Shown: positions 33,601 to 45,021 of the stretch, one piece after another | Position numbering within the stretch: the stretch's first letter is position 1 | Layout: the number at the start of each line of letters is the position of its first letter | Assembly (NCBI GenBank): GCA_021495925.1 | Contig: JAKEKT010000016.1 | Span: forward strand, 186,001-250,000 | Source: Diplodia intermedia | Taxonomy: Eukaryota; Ascomycota; Dothideomycetes; Botryosphaeriales; Botryosphaeriaceae | DNA: 64,000 nt | Reading direction: 5' to 3' | Made by a program: the position numbers and the translations under genes | The notes under the pieces: model-generated | Seen by the model: only the letters and a program-made list of their open reading frames with translations | Told to the model about the DNA's origin: nothing | Database searches by the model: none

Positions 33601-33657
33601 CGGCCCGAGAGCCACACATACATCTCAATTGGCACACCACAAGAACATTCTGCCATC
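30652..33657. other. 3-kb gene-free spacer upstream of CDC25
   Basis: No frame here has domain-like sequence. The longest, about 228 codons (32216-32902, plus), is compositionally biased and its antisense is equally open. The spacer contains a GGC microsatellite (about 31590-31614) and, near CDC25, a CT-rich leader. Two short upstream ATG frames occur (33401-33448, 15 codons plus stop; 33516-33599, 27 codons plus stop). Confidence 0.5.
31588..31615. repeat. GGC trinucleotide microsatellite
   Basis: About eight near-perfect GGC units in a row within noncoding sequence. Confidence 0.85.
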
Positions 33658-35513
33658 ATGGAGTCATCACCACTCGCTGTGATGCAGCCGCCGCCCTCGC
33701 CTGGCACATGGGGATACAGACGCGACCTTGCTTCGACACGGCCTCGCTTCAACCTTGGGGCCAACAACTTCAATTTCAAGGATCTGAGCATGAAGAAGGG
33801 AGGTTCCGACTACTTCGCCTCCAAGGCTGCAAGGGCCTCGTCGCCGACCGTCAGCCTCGCTGCCGACCTGGCCCAGAATTTCACCATCGACCAGAGGTGT
33901 GTATCAATTCGCCCCATTGCCGCCGATGCTTCCCGTTTGGCTAACTCCACGCTGTAGCCCCCAATTGCCGACGCCCCGCCGGTCGCTGTTCACGACAAAC
34001 ATTTTCCAGAGGGCAGAAAAGAAGGGTAAGGCGACCATTGACGGGCTTGAGAGGTTCCATGCTTAACTGTGTCGGACTAGAAGGTGCCACTACGCCCGAC
34101 ATCTGGCGGGAAGGAATGACCACTCCTCCGATCCCGTCGTCTTCCCCAGGCTACGGTAACGACGGCATGGACATCTCGCCTCTGCCACACAAAGCCCCTT
34201 GCGGCTTCGTCAACCGCGGCCCCGTGCAGTCACCCACGCCTGAGGTGGCAGAAAATGGCATGGACCTCTCGTGCTCGCCTCCGTCTAACCCTCTGCTCGA
34301 CAGTCCTATGCCCCCCCCTGAGTAAGCATCTTCGGCCTGCATCTTGTCCTCATTCTAACCTTGATGCAGTCGCAAGAAGCCCTCGTTCCCTCTTCGTCCG
34401 AGTCTGTCGCGTGCGAAGACACTCTCTTCGAATGCAGCTGCCCAGCACTCCAAAGAAAACGTCGTCCCGTTTCATTTCAACACCAGTCACAACAACTCTG
34501 AGACGGACTTGAGCTCGTGCTTCAAGGCTTCGCCCGTACAGGATCGAAAGATCCACTTTCACCTGCAGGGACTGCCACGCTCCCGCCACGCTAACGTCTC
34601 TAACATGTTCAATCGCTGCAATGGCTCTCCTGTGCCCGGTGTTCGGAAGACCGCTCCCCCGGTCCGGCCCAGGAAACAGTTCCGTCGAACAATGAGCATG
34701 TTTGAGAGCCCTGGCGATGTCATGAACAATGAGAGTGAGCGTGTGTCTAGTGGGCTTGGAGCCATAATGGACGTTGATGAGACGCCGCAACTGAGCCTGC
34801 CGACCTTGCCCAGCACTGGCGAACCTAACAGCTTGCCGAGAATTGCTTGCAAAACGCTGTCGGACGTGCTTGATGGAAAGTACAGTCGTGCCTTCGACGA
34901 AACAATGATCATTGACTGCCGTTTCGAGTACGAATATGAGGGTGGTCACATTGACGGTGCGGTGAACCACTGTGAGCGCGAGGCACTTGCGGATAGGCTG
35001 TTCGACCCCTACACTGACTACTCCTCGCAAAAGAAGACGCTGCTTGTCTTCCACTGCGAGTATTCCGAGCTGCGTGCTCCTCGAATGTCAGTTGGATCCT
35101 CCCTGCTGTTTGTTTCGACCCGCTTAACTGACGTCATCTGCAGGGCTGAGTTCATTCGGAGCCGCGATCGTGCTGTCAATGAAGACAATTACCCCAGACT
35201 AACCTACCCCGAAGTGTACATCCTGCACGGAGGCTACTCCTCCTTCTATGACTCGTACAAACAACGCTGCTTCCCCCAGAACTACCTGCGCATGGAATCG
35301 GAAGAACATGAGCGGGCCTGTGAAGCAGGGTTACATAAGCTCAAACAACGTGCCAAGTTGAGTCGCGCTCAGACGTTTGCCTTCGGCCAGGGTTGCGACA
35401 TGGAAGACAGCCCTACCGCTCCCAGCAGATCGAAATCAACAGGCTCTGCGTTGGAAGCCATGCATGACCCTATGGGCCCTCGTGTGCGCGCACACCGAAT
35501 GGCCTCGTACTAA
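33658..35513 (+). CDS. CDC25: Cdc25/NimT M-phase inducer phosphatase
   Basis: Dual-specificity phosphatase that removes inhibitory phosphate from Cdk1 and triggers mitosis. The start is MESSPLAVMQPPPSPGTWG; introns 33897-33957, 34026-34080, 34322-34369 and 35087-35143 give 544 residues. The N-terminal half is disordered, with many SP/TP sites (SPTPEVAENG, SPPSNP, DTLS-like stretches) expected for CDK and checkpoint control. The catalytic rhodanese-fold domain starts at LPRIACKTLSDVLDGKY and shows IIDCRFEYEYEGGHIDGA. The active-site loop is FHCEYSELRAPRMAEFIR with Cys and Arg in the CX5R arrangement; intron 4 splits its ATG (Met) codon. It continues YPEVYILHGGYSSFY. The short C-terminal tail is basic and serine-rich. 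Start choice fits family-like PPPSP at the N-terminus. Confidence 0.96.
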
Positions 35514-37288
35514 CCCCTCGTACGGCTGCGATGATTTTCGGACGTTATGGCGAAACGGATTCCCTATGGCGTCTCTGATAACTTTCTCGGATCACTCTTG
35601 TCCCATTCTCCCGCTCCGACCCGCCAGTCGGCCTTTCGTTCGGTCGATACTTGGCGTTCCCGTGGCTTCGCTTCCACGGCGGCCTTTCTTTCTTTCTCTG
35701 GATGAGACGACTTTTCAAAGGCTTTGGTGAAACCGGACCTTTTTCCTCTTCTTTCCACTCTTACGGCCTTTATTCCGGGATGATCCTCTTCTCTTCGACT
35801 TTTTTCCACTGCACCGGTGTCTCATGGCGCACCGGCGGATCATACCCTTCCTGCCTTGATGCATTTCCTTTGTTCATTACCGGATTCCGGGGCTCCAGTA
35901 TTGGATTCCCCTCGAAGGTCAGGGATCCAACAACCCAAGCTGTACAGAATGGCAGCACAACAACCGGGGCTCGCCGGCCCCATCTCCTTGCATATTCACT
36001 TTTCCTCGTCCGAGTCACGAACACGTCCACTTTGGGCCATAACGACTCTCCTACCGATCGACTCAGCGCCGGAGTCTGCGTAGTCCGTATCCTCACCACC
36101 TCATCCACAGATTGGTCTCTACAGCACAATTTTGTGCCTGCATCCAATATCTTCTTCACGACCCATTCTTCGGTCCCTGGAAACACTTCTATTCTGCTGT
36201 ACTTTATTACTATCTCACATTGTTGCTTTTTGACAGTGCGCGAGGGGAAGAACGTTGGCCCAGATTGGCATTTTCTTCTTCCTGCCGGCTCAGCTCAAAT
36301 CTCGTTGCATCACAACGTCAGGCTGAGCTTGTAGATATCGAAGAGGGAGGAACAACGCAAAATTGTACATATAGCAAAATGGTCTCTTGCCTTATTGCCG
36401 CTTGCGGAGGGAAACCTTTGGGGAAAGAGTCAGCAAACGAGCTGTTTTGCATATTAGGCGGTACGAAGAAAGAAGGGAAAGGAAGAGACAGGAGGCAATC
36501 GACCACGATCGTGGCTTTTGCGCTCTCTAATGGTCAGCATAATTAGGAGTGGATTGGAGAAGGGCGACCATTTTTTGGTGGAAGTTGTGGGATACCTACT
36601 ACGGCAGGAAATGTCCTCCGTCGTCGCTAGAAAGATCAAATGCACAAAAACATTTGGAAACTGATCCCTTCCGACCCTCTCTGCACGTGATGGGATTGAC
36701 AGGGTTGCTCGAGGGCGGGTGCCTGATGCTTGAGGCTTCATCATCTTCAACTGAGTGTTGGTACGGGTGCTCCGTGCGTTTAGCGGAACGCGTCCGCCCC
36801 ACCTCCACCCACACCATCGCGTCGTCGGACCCAGGGCGCGGCGCGTCATTGCATGGTATTCGCGCCGCATCTCCCTGGCGCCCGACTTTCCCTTTTTTTT
36901 TTTTAAGCCTTGATCGTCCCCAATTGCGCGCGTTGTCTCACCCTGCACTCGCCCCCAGCAACCCAGCATTGTACCCCGGATTCACTTGTATCTGTGGGGA
37001 CACAACCAGCATACGCCCGCACCGATCTTTGCTGCCGCCGCTCCGCCTGTCCGTCCGTACACACCTTCCCAGGCATCGTTCGTTGCCCTTCGGCCTCCGC
37101 CCCTCACCAGCCGGGGCCAGACGACCTTGGCCTTGATCGCGGCTCCAGAATGAAACCCTAGGACGATTCGCTCACGGAAAGACACCACATTCCACTAGTT
37201 TTTCCAAATCAACCGGGGACGCAACAGGTCGGGACACGGAAAGCTGGTCACAGCAGAAGGGGTATTTTTGTCGGGGTGGAAAGAAACA
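35514..37288. other. intergenic between CDC25 and SLD5
   Basis: 1.8 kb holding the CDC25 3' UTR and SLD5 promoter. Pyrimidine-rich at 35,640-35,760 and with a long T-run (about 36892-36904). No gene recognised. Confidence 0.45.
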
Positions 37289-38407
37289 ATGGATATCGAC
37301 GACATCCTCGCAGAGGTGTCGCGCGACTCGCCCGCGCAGCAGCACGATCAGGCGGCGCGCGACCTGCAGGACTTGACCCGTCTCTGGGTCGCGGAGCGCG
37401 TGGCGCCGGAGATACTCCCGTACCCGGATGCGTTGATGGAGCGCGTGTTGGACCGGGTGAGGAGGCAGGTATGTTTTTTGCTGCCTTTTCCTCCTTTTGT
37501 CCCCTTCTCTCTCCCTCCCTCTTCCAGGGCCCCTGTTTGTTCCATTCTCCCTTTGCTGGTACGATTCCGGTTGGCCTGTTGCTATGGAGATCGGAGGGTT
37601 TAGGCTCCGTTGATGTTTGGTGAAAGAAAAAGAGCCCCTTCACTGATGGAAGGGAGGGGGAACGAGGGAGGGGTGTGGGTCACGTTGAGGCGCCGGTTTG
37701 AAAGGGGGAGATGAGGGCCTGAGTTTTTCGGCTTTTCTGCATAACTCTAAAAAAACTTCAAGGTGTGGGTGGAAAACGGGAAGCTAATCGCAAACGGCGC
37801 AGATTGAAGTTGTCGAGGAACAAACGGGAAATATGGACCCGAAAACGAACTTTCGCCTCATCCTCTACCAAACCGAGTTGGAGCGGTTCAAATTCCTGGT
37901 TAGATCATTCTTGCGCGCCAGGATAGCGAAGGTACGTTTTTGGCTTTTTGCCACGGCCCCACGGTATCCAGGTCCCTGGGTGGAAAGGGGCGCGCATGTG
38001 AAGAAGAGTGGGCAATTGCTAATCTTGGGTTTCGACTTGATTAGATCGATAAGCACCCCCTCCACATCCTTACGACACCTGCAACACTTGGCTATTTGTC
38101 TTTGCCAGAGCGCCAGTATCTGGAACAGCACCAGGCACTGCTTTCGCGACATTACGCTGCATCTTTTCTTTCGTCCTTTCCACCTCAACTACAACGTCTG
38201 GACGACAAGGCTGGCGGCATAAGTATGATTGATACACCGGATCTGGACACCGCAGTATTTTGCAGAGTGCTGAGGGATGTTGGTGTGGTTAGTATTGGCG
38301 GGGTCGAGGAAGATAGGGAAGAGGAGATGAGGCGGGGCGATGTACTAGTGGTAAGATGGAGGGTCGTGAGGGAGCGAGTTCTGGCAGGAGACGTGGAGCT
38401 GATATGA
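37289..38407 (+). CDS. SLD5: GINS complex subunit Sld5
   Basis: Subunit of the GINS tetramer, part of the CMG replicative helicase. The start ATG at 37289 (MDIDDILAEVSRDS) is chosen because it opens the conserved N-terminus. Introns 37469-37802 and 37932-38044 give 223 residues, matching the family. Conserved blocks: LTRLWVAERVAPEILPYP, then METDPKTNF-like NMDPKTNFRLILYQTELERFKFLVRSFLRARIAK, and HPLHIL with YLSLPERQYLEQHQALLSRHY after the second intron. The C-terminal beta-rich B domain ends GDVLVVRWRVVRERVLAGDVELI. The first intron (334 bp) is the longest in the window. Confidence 0.94.
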
Positions 38408-38719
38408 GAGGGAGGTTACTGTATCGTCTGGTGCCTTGATTGAAGCAAGGCGTTAGGTTTTGCATGGACGGCGTTTACGGTACGGATACAGGGAGCATCA
38501 CATGGCACGGATATAGTGGGCTCAGCGATGGGTTTTTAGAATTTGGACCAGCGGCTCGCTGCTATCCAATTGCCACTCTACGACCGCATATTGCCTTGTT
38601 TTCCGATTTCCATGCATTTGGTTGAAAACGCAGGTAAACGGAGATAAAGTAGAAGCTAACGGATATCAAGCTAATTGAACAAGGTTGGAGGCCGGATAGG
38701 GCGGTGAACGGATGACACC
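38408..38719. other. convergent intergenic
   Basis: Short spacer between convergent SLD5 and DLH gene ends; nothing recognised. Confidence 0.45.
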
Positions 38720-40031
38720 TCAGTGCGCCTGAAGCCAGCCAAGCATTTGTCCATAGGCAATCTGTTGCTCTGAAGTGATCTTAGGATCCTCATAGTCTCC
38801 GAGCACAGCGAAACCTAAAACGTACACAGTCAGTATACAAGAGAAGTGGCATATAACCAAGTAGTAGGGCCTACCGTGGGGGACGCCAGAGTAAGTCTTG
38901 ATCTCGTGCTCGACACCGTTCTTCTCAAGCGCCTCCTTGCCGGCTGTGGCGAGCTCATCCGGGAACACGGGATCATTATCCACGAGAGCCAGCGAAACAG
39001 GGACCGTGATAGCGGTTAATTCTTCCTTGGTCATTGTAGTAGCTAATTGGTTTCAGCAACCTTGTCATTCGTATAAAAGAGATGCGAACACTTACGATGC
39101 GCGATAGCGCCGACCTTGATTTCAGGACCTTTCTCCACTACGCCGCTTTCCACGTCTTGTGGCTTGCTCTCTTGACCCCAGGAAACCGTATCAGAGTGCC
39201 TCCCAGCGAGAATGAGGATGTATCTGGCACCGAAGCAGTACCCGACACCGTATATGCCTCCGCCATTCGCGATGGCATCAGCAAACTCTTCTTTTGCACC
39301 ATCGATGACTTTGTGTAAAGTCGGAATTACTTTTTCGGATGTGTGTCTAGCAAGCCACATGTCGAGCATGAAAGCCTTGGTTGTCTGGGCGAAACCGAGC
39401 TTGAGCTGTTCAACAAAGGTCGGCTGTTCATTGGCAGGCATGGTGGCATTCGGCGCTGGGTCGCCCTCGAACCTAGCATCAGTTTTAGCGAAAAGTTGCC
39501 CGGCATCTGTAAGTACGGCTTTGTGGGCGTACTGGTCTGGCATCACCACAAGGAATCCCTCTTTCGCATATTTGTCTGCCTGAAGCTGGTTGTTTGTTGA
39601 CTTGATGCCGGTCCCGCCCGTGAGAAGGAGAAGAAGCTTCGAGGGCGAGTGCGGATAGTCGCTGGGTTTCGCGATGTAGACCTAACTTGGTTTAGGCTTG
39701 CTCATAGTGGACGTGGCTCTGGACGTACGTCTACGCCATTGAGCTTGGTAATCTCCTGCAAATAGTGAGTTTATGCTGGGTCTCTGATCCTCTGAAAAGG
39801 CTTACCCCGGTCGGAGTTTCACCCGTAGCTGGCTTGTGATTAGTGCTTGCTTTCTCAGCCTACAATGGAGGGCTACGTACGGGTGGGTCGATCGCTGGCG
39901 CAGTGCTCCTACCAAGCTGTTAGCTGTGGGGCGAGTAAGAGTGAAGGGAACCCTACGGTCATGGTGGGCTGCGGAGCGTCCTCTTGGACGTCGCTTTCAG
40001 GGGCTCTAGTTGCAACGTCTTGGTCGGTCAT
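38720..40031 (-). CDS. dienelactone hydrolase family protein (second copy)
   Basis: Alpha/beta hydrolase of the DLH family, distinct from the one at 7450-8376. The start ATG ends at 40031 (MTDQDVATRAPES). Six introns (39909-39956, 39829-39880, 39756-39805, 39682-39728, 39043-39095, 38815-38874) leave 333 residues; three internal exons are only 23-28 bases, yet together they encode EHCASDRPPTGETPTG then EITKLNGVD, typical of fungal members. The catalytic triad is visible: Cys in GVGYCFGARY, Asp in ALVDNDPVFP and His in VPHGFAVLGD. The body has LLLLTGGTGIKSTNNQLQAD. It shares a 337-bp bidirectional promoter with RFA1. The substrate is unknown. The N-terminal exon, 25 codons without known homology, is the least certain part. 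Confidence 0.87.
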
Positions 40032-40368
40032 GGCTGAGGCAGATTGCAGAGAGTTGTGAGGGTGCAAGAGACAATGGGCGTCCAGGGCGGCAAGGGCAGT
40101 GACGACTGCGCCCGCCAGGGTCCATGCGGCGGGGCGGAGCGGGGTCGGTGGCCAGGGCTTGGCAGCTGCCTGGGAGCACGGACCCTGACTTCGCACACGC
40201 CGACGCGCTTTCGACGCGTCGGCCTCTTAGCCACGCGTTTCGTTTTATCAGCCCGTCACCACACCACACGGCCCCGCCACCCTCACTTTTCGCCCTCCCC
40301 ACCCTCGATCGCCTCCAATCGCCAGCGGCTTTCGACTACAGCCAGAGACAGGTCACCGCGAACGCATT
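40032..40368. promoter_or_regulatory. bidirectional promoter, DLH/RFA1
   Basis: 337 bp between divergent start codons; CT-rich towards RFA1 (CACCCTCACTTTTCGCCC). No specific site identified. Confidence 0.45.
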
Positions 40369-42414
40369 ATGTCGGCTGAGGCAGTCATTTCTCGCGGAGC
40401 CCTCCGCGATATCTTCGAGTTGGGCCCCGAAGCTGTCGGCGAGCCGGTTCTGCAATGCGTGCAGATCAAGCATATGGACAACAAGGCTGGCGAGGAAAGG
40501 TACCGCATCGTGCTTAGCGACATGAATAATTTCATCCAGAGCATGCTTGCCCAGCGTACGTTTTCCTCCCCGGCTGTGTCGGCAGTCTAGGCTGACACGC
40601 TTGCCCAGAGATGAACCACATCATCACCAGCGGCCAAATGAAGAAGGGCGTCATGGTGCGGCTGAAGATGTTCAACCCGCAGATCATTAAGGACCGAAGG
40701 TAGTTGTACCATCACGGCGAGATGGGACGCTAGCTAACTTCTATCCAGGATCCTTGTCGTCATTAATCTTGAAGTCCTTCCCGAGTACGGCGAGCTCGAG
40801 AAGTTGGGTGCTCCTGTCGCTCTGGAGCCCAGCAACAACAACCCTGCACCCAAAGTCGAACCGAAGAACGAACAACCTGCGGAAATCGCCGGCGGCGGCT
40901 TCTACGGCAACAAGCCTGTCAAGCACGAGCCGCAGCAGCAGTCGCTTCAGTCGCTTCCATCCCGCAGTGCTCCTCCCGCAGGCCTCGCGCAACTATACCC
41001 GATCGAGGCGGTTTCCCCGTACACACACAAGTGGACAATCAAGGCACGCTGTGTGCAGAAGAGTGATATCAAGACTTGGCACAACAAGAACGGCGAGGGG
41101 AAGCTCTTCAGCGTGAATCTGATAGATGAGAGTGGCGAAATCAGGGCCACCGGCTTCAAGGAGCAGTGCGACCAGCTCTATGATCAGTTCAGAGAGGGCG
41201 GGGTCTATTACATTTCGAATTGCACTTGCAAGTTGGCAAAGAGGCAGTTCTCGAATGTCAACAACGACTACGAGCTCACTTTCGGGAACGATTCGATAGT
41301 CGAGCCAGTATGTTCGATGCTGATTCTATTCCTCGGCGAGATGCTGACCCTGAAGTAGGCCGACGATCCTGGCACTGTCCCCCAAGTCCGCTACAACTTC
41401 ACCAGCATTGGCGACCTCCAGAACGTAGCGGCGAACACCACCATTGATACCATTGGCGTCCTCAAGGATGTCGGCGAGATATCGGAGATCATCTCGAAGT
41501 CAACCAGCAAGCCGTACCAGAAGAGAGAGTTGACCATTGTGGACGACACTATGCACTCGGTGCGCTTGACCATTTGGGGTCCTACCGCTCAAAAGTTTGA
41601 TTGTGCCCCTGAGTCCGTGGTCGCATTCAAGGGTGTCAAGGTGTCAGACTTCGGTGGCCGCAGCCTGAGTTTGTTGAGCTCTGGCTCCATGTCCGTCGAC
41701 CCAGACATGGATGAGGCCCACAAGCTGAAGGGCTGGTACGACGCGAATGGCCGCAACAATAGCTTCCAGTCGCACCAGCAAGCTGGTAGCGGCGTGTCCA
41801 GATCCAACAAGTTCAAGACTATCGCCCAAGTGCAGGACGAGCAGATTGGCATGTCGGAACAGCCGCAGTACTTCAACCTGAAGGCCACCATCGTGTACGT
41901 AAAGCATGACAACTTCGCCTACCCGGCCTGCGCGAGCCAATCCTGTAACAAGAAGGTGGTGGAGATCAACCCGGGTGAATGGAGGTGTGAGAGGTGTGAC
42001 ATCACGCACTCGGCGCCCGAATACCGTTACATCATGTCGTGCAACGTCAGCGACCACACCGGACAGTTGTGGCTTAGCTGCTTCGATGAGTCGGGCAGAG
42101 TCTTCATGGGCATGCCGGCGGACGAGTTGTGGGAGTTGAGGGAGAACGAGGAGGTCAGATTCGAGCAGGCGTTCGTGGATGCGACGTGCAAGACGTTCAT
42201 CTTCAACGTCAAGGCGAAAATGGAGACGTTCCAGGACACGCAGAGGTATGTTCCGGTGATGGCTTCGCACAGCCACTTTAGCGTCTAACAAGTGCACAGG
42301 GTCCGCTACCAGGTTACCAGCGTCTCAGAGCTCAACTTCCAGAAAGAGTGCGCAGCGCTCATTGACACGCTCAAGCGGTACCAAATCAGCGACGACAGCT
42401 TGTTCGTCAACTAA
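40369..42414 (+). CDS. RFA1: replication protein A large subunit (Rfa1/RPA70)
   Basis: Large subunit of the single-stranded-DNA-binding RPA heterotrimer, used in replication, repair and recombination. The start is MSAEAVISRGALRDIF; introns 40556-40608, 40700-40748, 41308-41358 and 42246-42299 give 612 residues. Domains in order: the N-terminal protein-interaction OB fold (VQIKHMDNKAGEERYRIVLSD to VINLEVL, about 1-115), a flexible linker with FYGNKPVKHEP, DBD-A (YPIEAVSPYTHKWTIKARC), DBD-B (YNFTSIGDLQNVAANTTID) and DBD-C. DBD-C contains the C4 zinc ribbon CASQSC...CERC and the signature YFNLKATIVYVKHDN. The C-terminus VRYQVTSVSELNFQKECAALI mediates trimer contacts in orthologues. All joins restore the family sequence. 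Confidence 0.97.
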
Positions 42415-43055
42415 GTGGGGGTTGTCTTGCTCCAGAGTGGTATCCGAGCGCTTTTCCTTTTTCTGACGGCATTCACTGTTCTTCTCCTTCCCATACGGCC
42501 GGGCGTTAGAGGGGTACATGTAAGCGCTCCAGGGTTGCATAAGATAGCCGTGTCGCGTGCATGGTTCGAAAAGGCAGATGTAGCTGGGTTAGCAGTGCGC
42601 TTATACACCACGAAATGTGCTTTTGCTTTGGAACGAGTGGCTTCTCAAAGACTTGACCGGGCTGCTGTTTGCATTCAACGATGTCTGTGCCGCCGCGCCC
42701 CATGCTACAAATGGTGGCTCGTGCACCTGCGCTAGCGGCAGATCCCCCGGTGTTCACAGCCAGCCTCGCCGAACCCTCATCCCGGGAACACATCTGCCTC
42801 TGGGGTCGACTATAACCAAGCGTAGGTGCTGTTTTTCCTGCCCTCGAACACACTTCGCTAAATAGCCACAGCGCGTTGTAACCCACGAAAAGACGGATTG
42901 GGGGTCGAAACACGTGGCCGATTGCACCGTCCCTTATTGAGGGGTATTCGCGAGCGTCGACGAGTCTTCTCAGGAGGCGATTCCCTCTTGTACTGGCTCT
43001 CAGCTTCTTCTCTGAATCTCCGTCTGATCGTTCCCATCACCAACAAGACACAAGC
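42415..43055. other. intergenic
   Basis: 641 bp between tandem genes; no other feature seen. Confidence 0.45.
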
Positions 43056-44388
43056 ATGGAAACACCACACGCCCCTGCCAGGACGGTAACGCCCGCCTAC
43101 GACGACTTCAGCGGAGTCGACCTAAGTGCCTTCAAAAACCCCTATGACGCTCTCATAGTCACGTCGAAGGACGATGCAGTAAGTCTCCGATAACAAGCAT
43201 GCTTTACCCGTCCGGCATCTGTGTGCTTGTCTGCACTGCGCTCACCGCCCACCTTGCAGAAGGAGATCCAAACGCGCTACTCCACCCACCGCGAAACCCG
43301 TAATGCTGCTCAAAAGGAGAAGCTACTCGCTCCTGACTTTGCCGGCGTCATGGTCGATCCGATCCTACTGCGGCTGGAGGATCCAAGTATCGAGCCGGGC
43401 TTCGTCGACACGAGGAACTGCCTCGTGTTCTGGGCACGGCCGCCGGAGAAGGTCAAGGCGCTGGTGAAAGTGTGCCAGGACAAGCTGAAAGACGTTGTTC
43501 CCAGTGAGTGTTTTTTCCTTCTGTCTTCTCAACCTCACCAAATCTCGACCCCTCACACTTCACGCACCTCTACGCCTTGAGGCAGCGCTTTTGCTTTCGA
43601 TCATTGCCGTTTTCGCCCGTTCGTTTCCCTTCAAGTCCGTTCACTCGCAGACTGTCACTTCGTTGTACCTTTGCGGGGGAGAGAGCGTCCAGTACCCCGT
43701 TGACTAACCACGCCCATCAGACCTCTGGCTCATGCCCCAAACTTCCCTGCACATGACCGCTCTCGAAGTCACGCACTCCCGCACCCCCGACTTCGTTGCT
43801 TCGCTCGTCGCCCAGCTGGCTTCCGCCGGAGCCATCGCCGCGCTCGCCAACCACACCTCGGCGTCTCCGCACCACCGCGCCCGCCTCGTGCGCCCGCTGC
43901 TCGGCTACGACGCGTCGGCCATCGCGCTCAGCTTCGTGCCGGCCAGCGATGGCGAGGGGCTGGTTGTCGGCGGTGAGGGGGGAACGAGGGTCGATTCGGG
44001 TGGGCGTGAGAGGAAGGCCGAGGACGATGGGTATACGTACCATCACCTGCGTAGGGATCTGTGTGAGAAGGCAACGCAGGCAGGCGTCGAGGTTGGGAGT
44101 AGGTATGTGGTGCCCAGCGCGCATTTGACCGTGGCGCGCTTCATCCGCGATGGGGATTTTTGGGTCGAGGGGCAGGAGGGGAAGGTGGATGGGCAGAAGG
44201 TGGGCAGGCTGGTGGAGAAGATTGAGGAGGTGAATGAGTGGTTGAGGAGGGAGTTTTGGCCGAGGGAGGACGGAATCAAGGAGGGCGGCGAGTGGGTGGT
44301 TGGAGAAGGGAAGGGGCTGGATTGTAGAAAGGGTGCGCTGTGGTATGGTGGTGGCGGGGAGACGGTTATGCTTGGGGAAGGGTTCTGA
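43056..44388 (+). CDS. 2H phosphoesterase (LigT/CPDase-like) family protein
   Basis: Predicted member of the 2H phosphoesterase superfamily (2'-5' RNA ligase or cyclic phosphodiesterase-like). The start is METPHAPARTVTPAYDDF; introns 43179-43259 and 43504-43720 give 344 residues. Two histidine motifs characteristic of the fold are present: HMT in PQTSLHMTALEV and HLT in VPSAHLTVARFIRDG. Each has the H-x-T/S signature that positions the catalytic histidines. The N-terminal part (GVMVDPILLRLEDPSIEPGFVDTRNCLVFWARPP) is typical of a fungal-only subgroup. The second half contains a Gly/Glu-rich insertion (GEGLVVGGEGG) that probably forms a loop. Cyclic or 2'-5' phosphodiesters are the likely substrates, inferred only from the superfamily. 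The C-terminal 40 residues are glycine-rich and poorly conserved-looking. Confidence 0.82.
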
Positions 44389-45021
44389 GGGAGTCGGTTG
44401 GTTGGTTGGTCGTGGTCGATAGTGCGCCTGTGGTGAATTGTCAGTGAAGCGGATAGATAGCTTAGACAGATTGTTTCTAGAGCTCACAACATACATCGAC
44501 AACCGAGCCATTCACTCGCTCATATCTTCTGATAGACAGTGCTTCTCACCACATGCATCATTGACTTTTCGAGCTCGGGCTTCTCTCTACACATGTGGCT
44601 GCTTGTTTCTACAGCTATGCTATGCTAGAGGGAAGGTGGCCATCCCCAGAGCAATCCTTTGTGCTTCGGCTTTTCGACGAGCACACCTGCAGCCTGATCA
44701 CATTTGGAGTGAGATGGTTCCATCTCATGTATGGGAGCATAAATCGTTATGTATATTGGGCTTCAAATGAGAAGATTTACAGGATATCTCAGGAAAGGAA
44801 AGGTATAACCAACAACGAGGTCGTTCCAGACAGACCTGCCCATTCTTTTTGTTTCCAGCGTCTACCAATCTTTGAAACCGTATCGTCAGTCCGAGGTCGC
44901 CAAAGGAAACGACACCGCTACGCTAAAAGACCCACCCATCAAAACGTATTAGAATAAACGTAAATGGTAACCACTTTTCGGATTGGTTCATCCGCGAATG
45001 GAGAAAAAAGAAGACGGCTGC
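44389..45021. other. convergent intergenic
   Basis: AT-leaning spacer between two convergent genes. A 120-codon plus-strand frame (44595-44957) shows no recognisable features. Confidence 0.45.

Noticed and set aside
37469..37802. Hidden ncRNA in the long SLD5 intron
   Set aside because: GATG and CTGA motifs occur but do not form convincing C/D boxes or stems.
44595..44957. 120-codon plus-strand frame between convergent genes
   Set aside because: No recognisable domain; lies in probable 3' UTR sequence.
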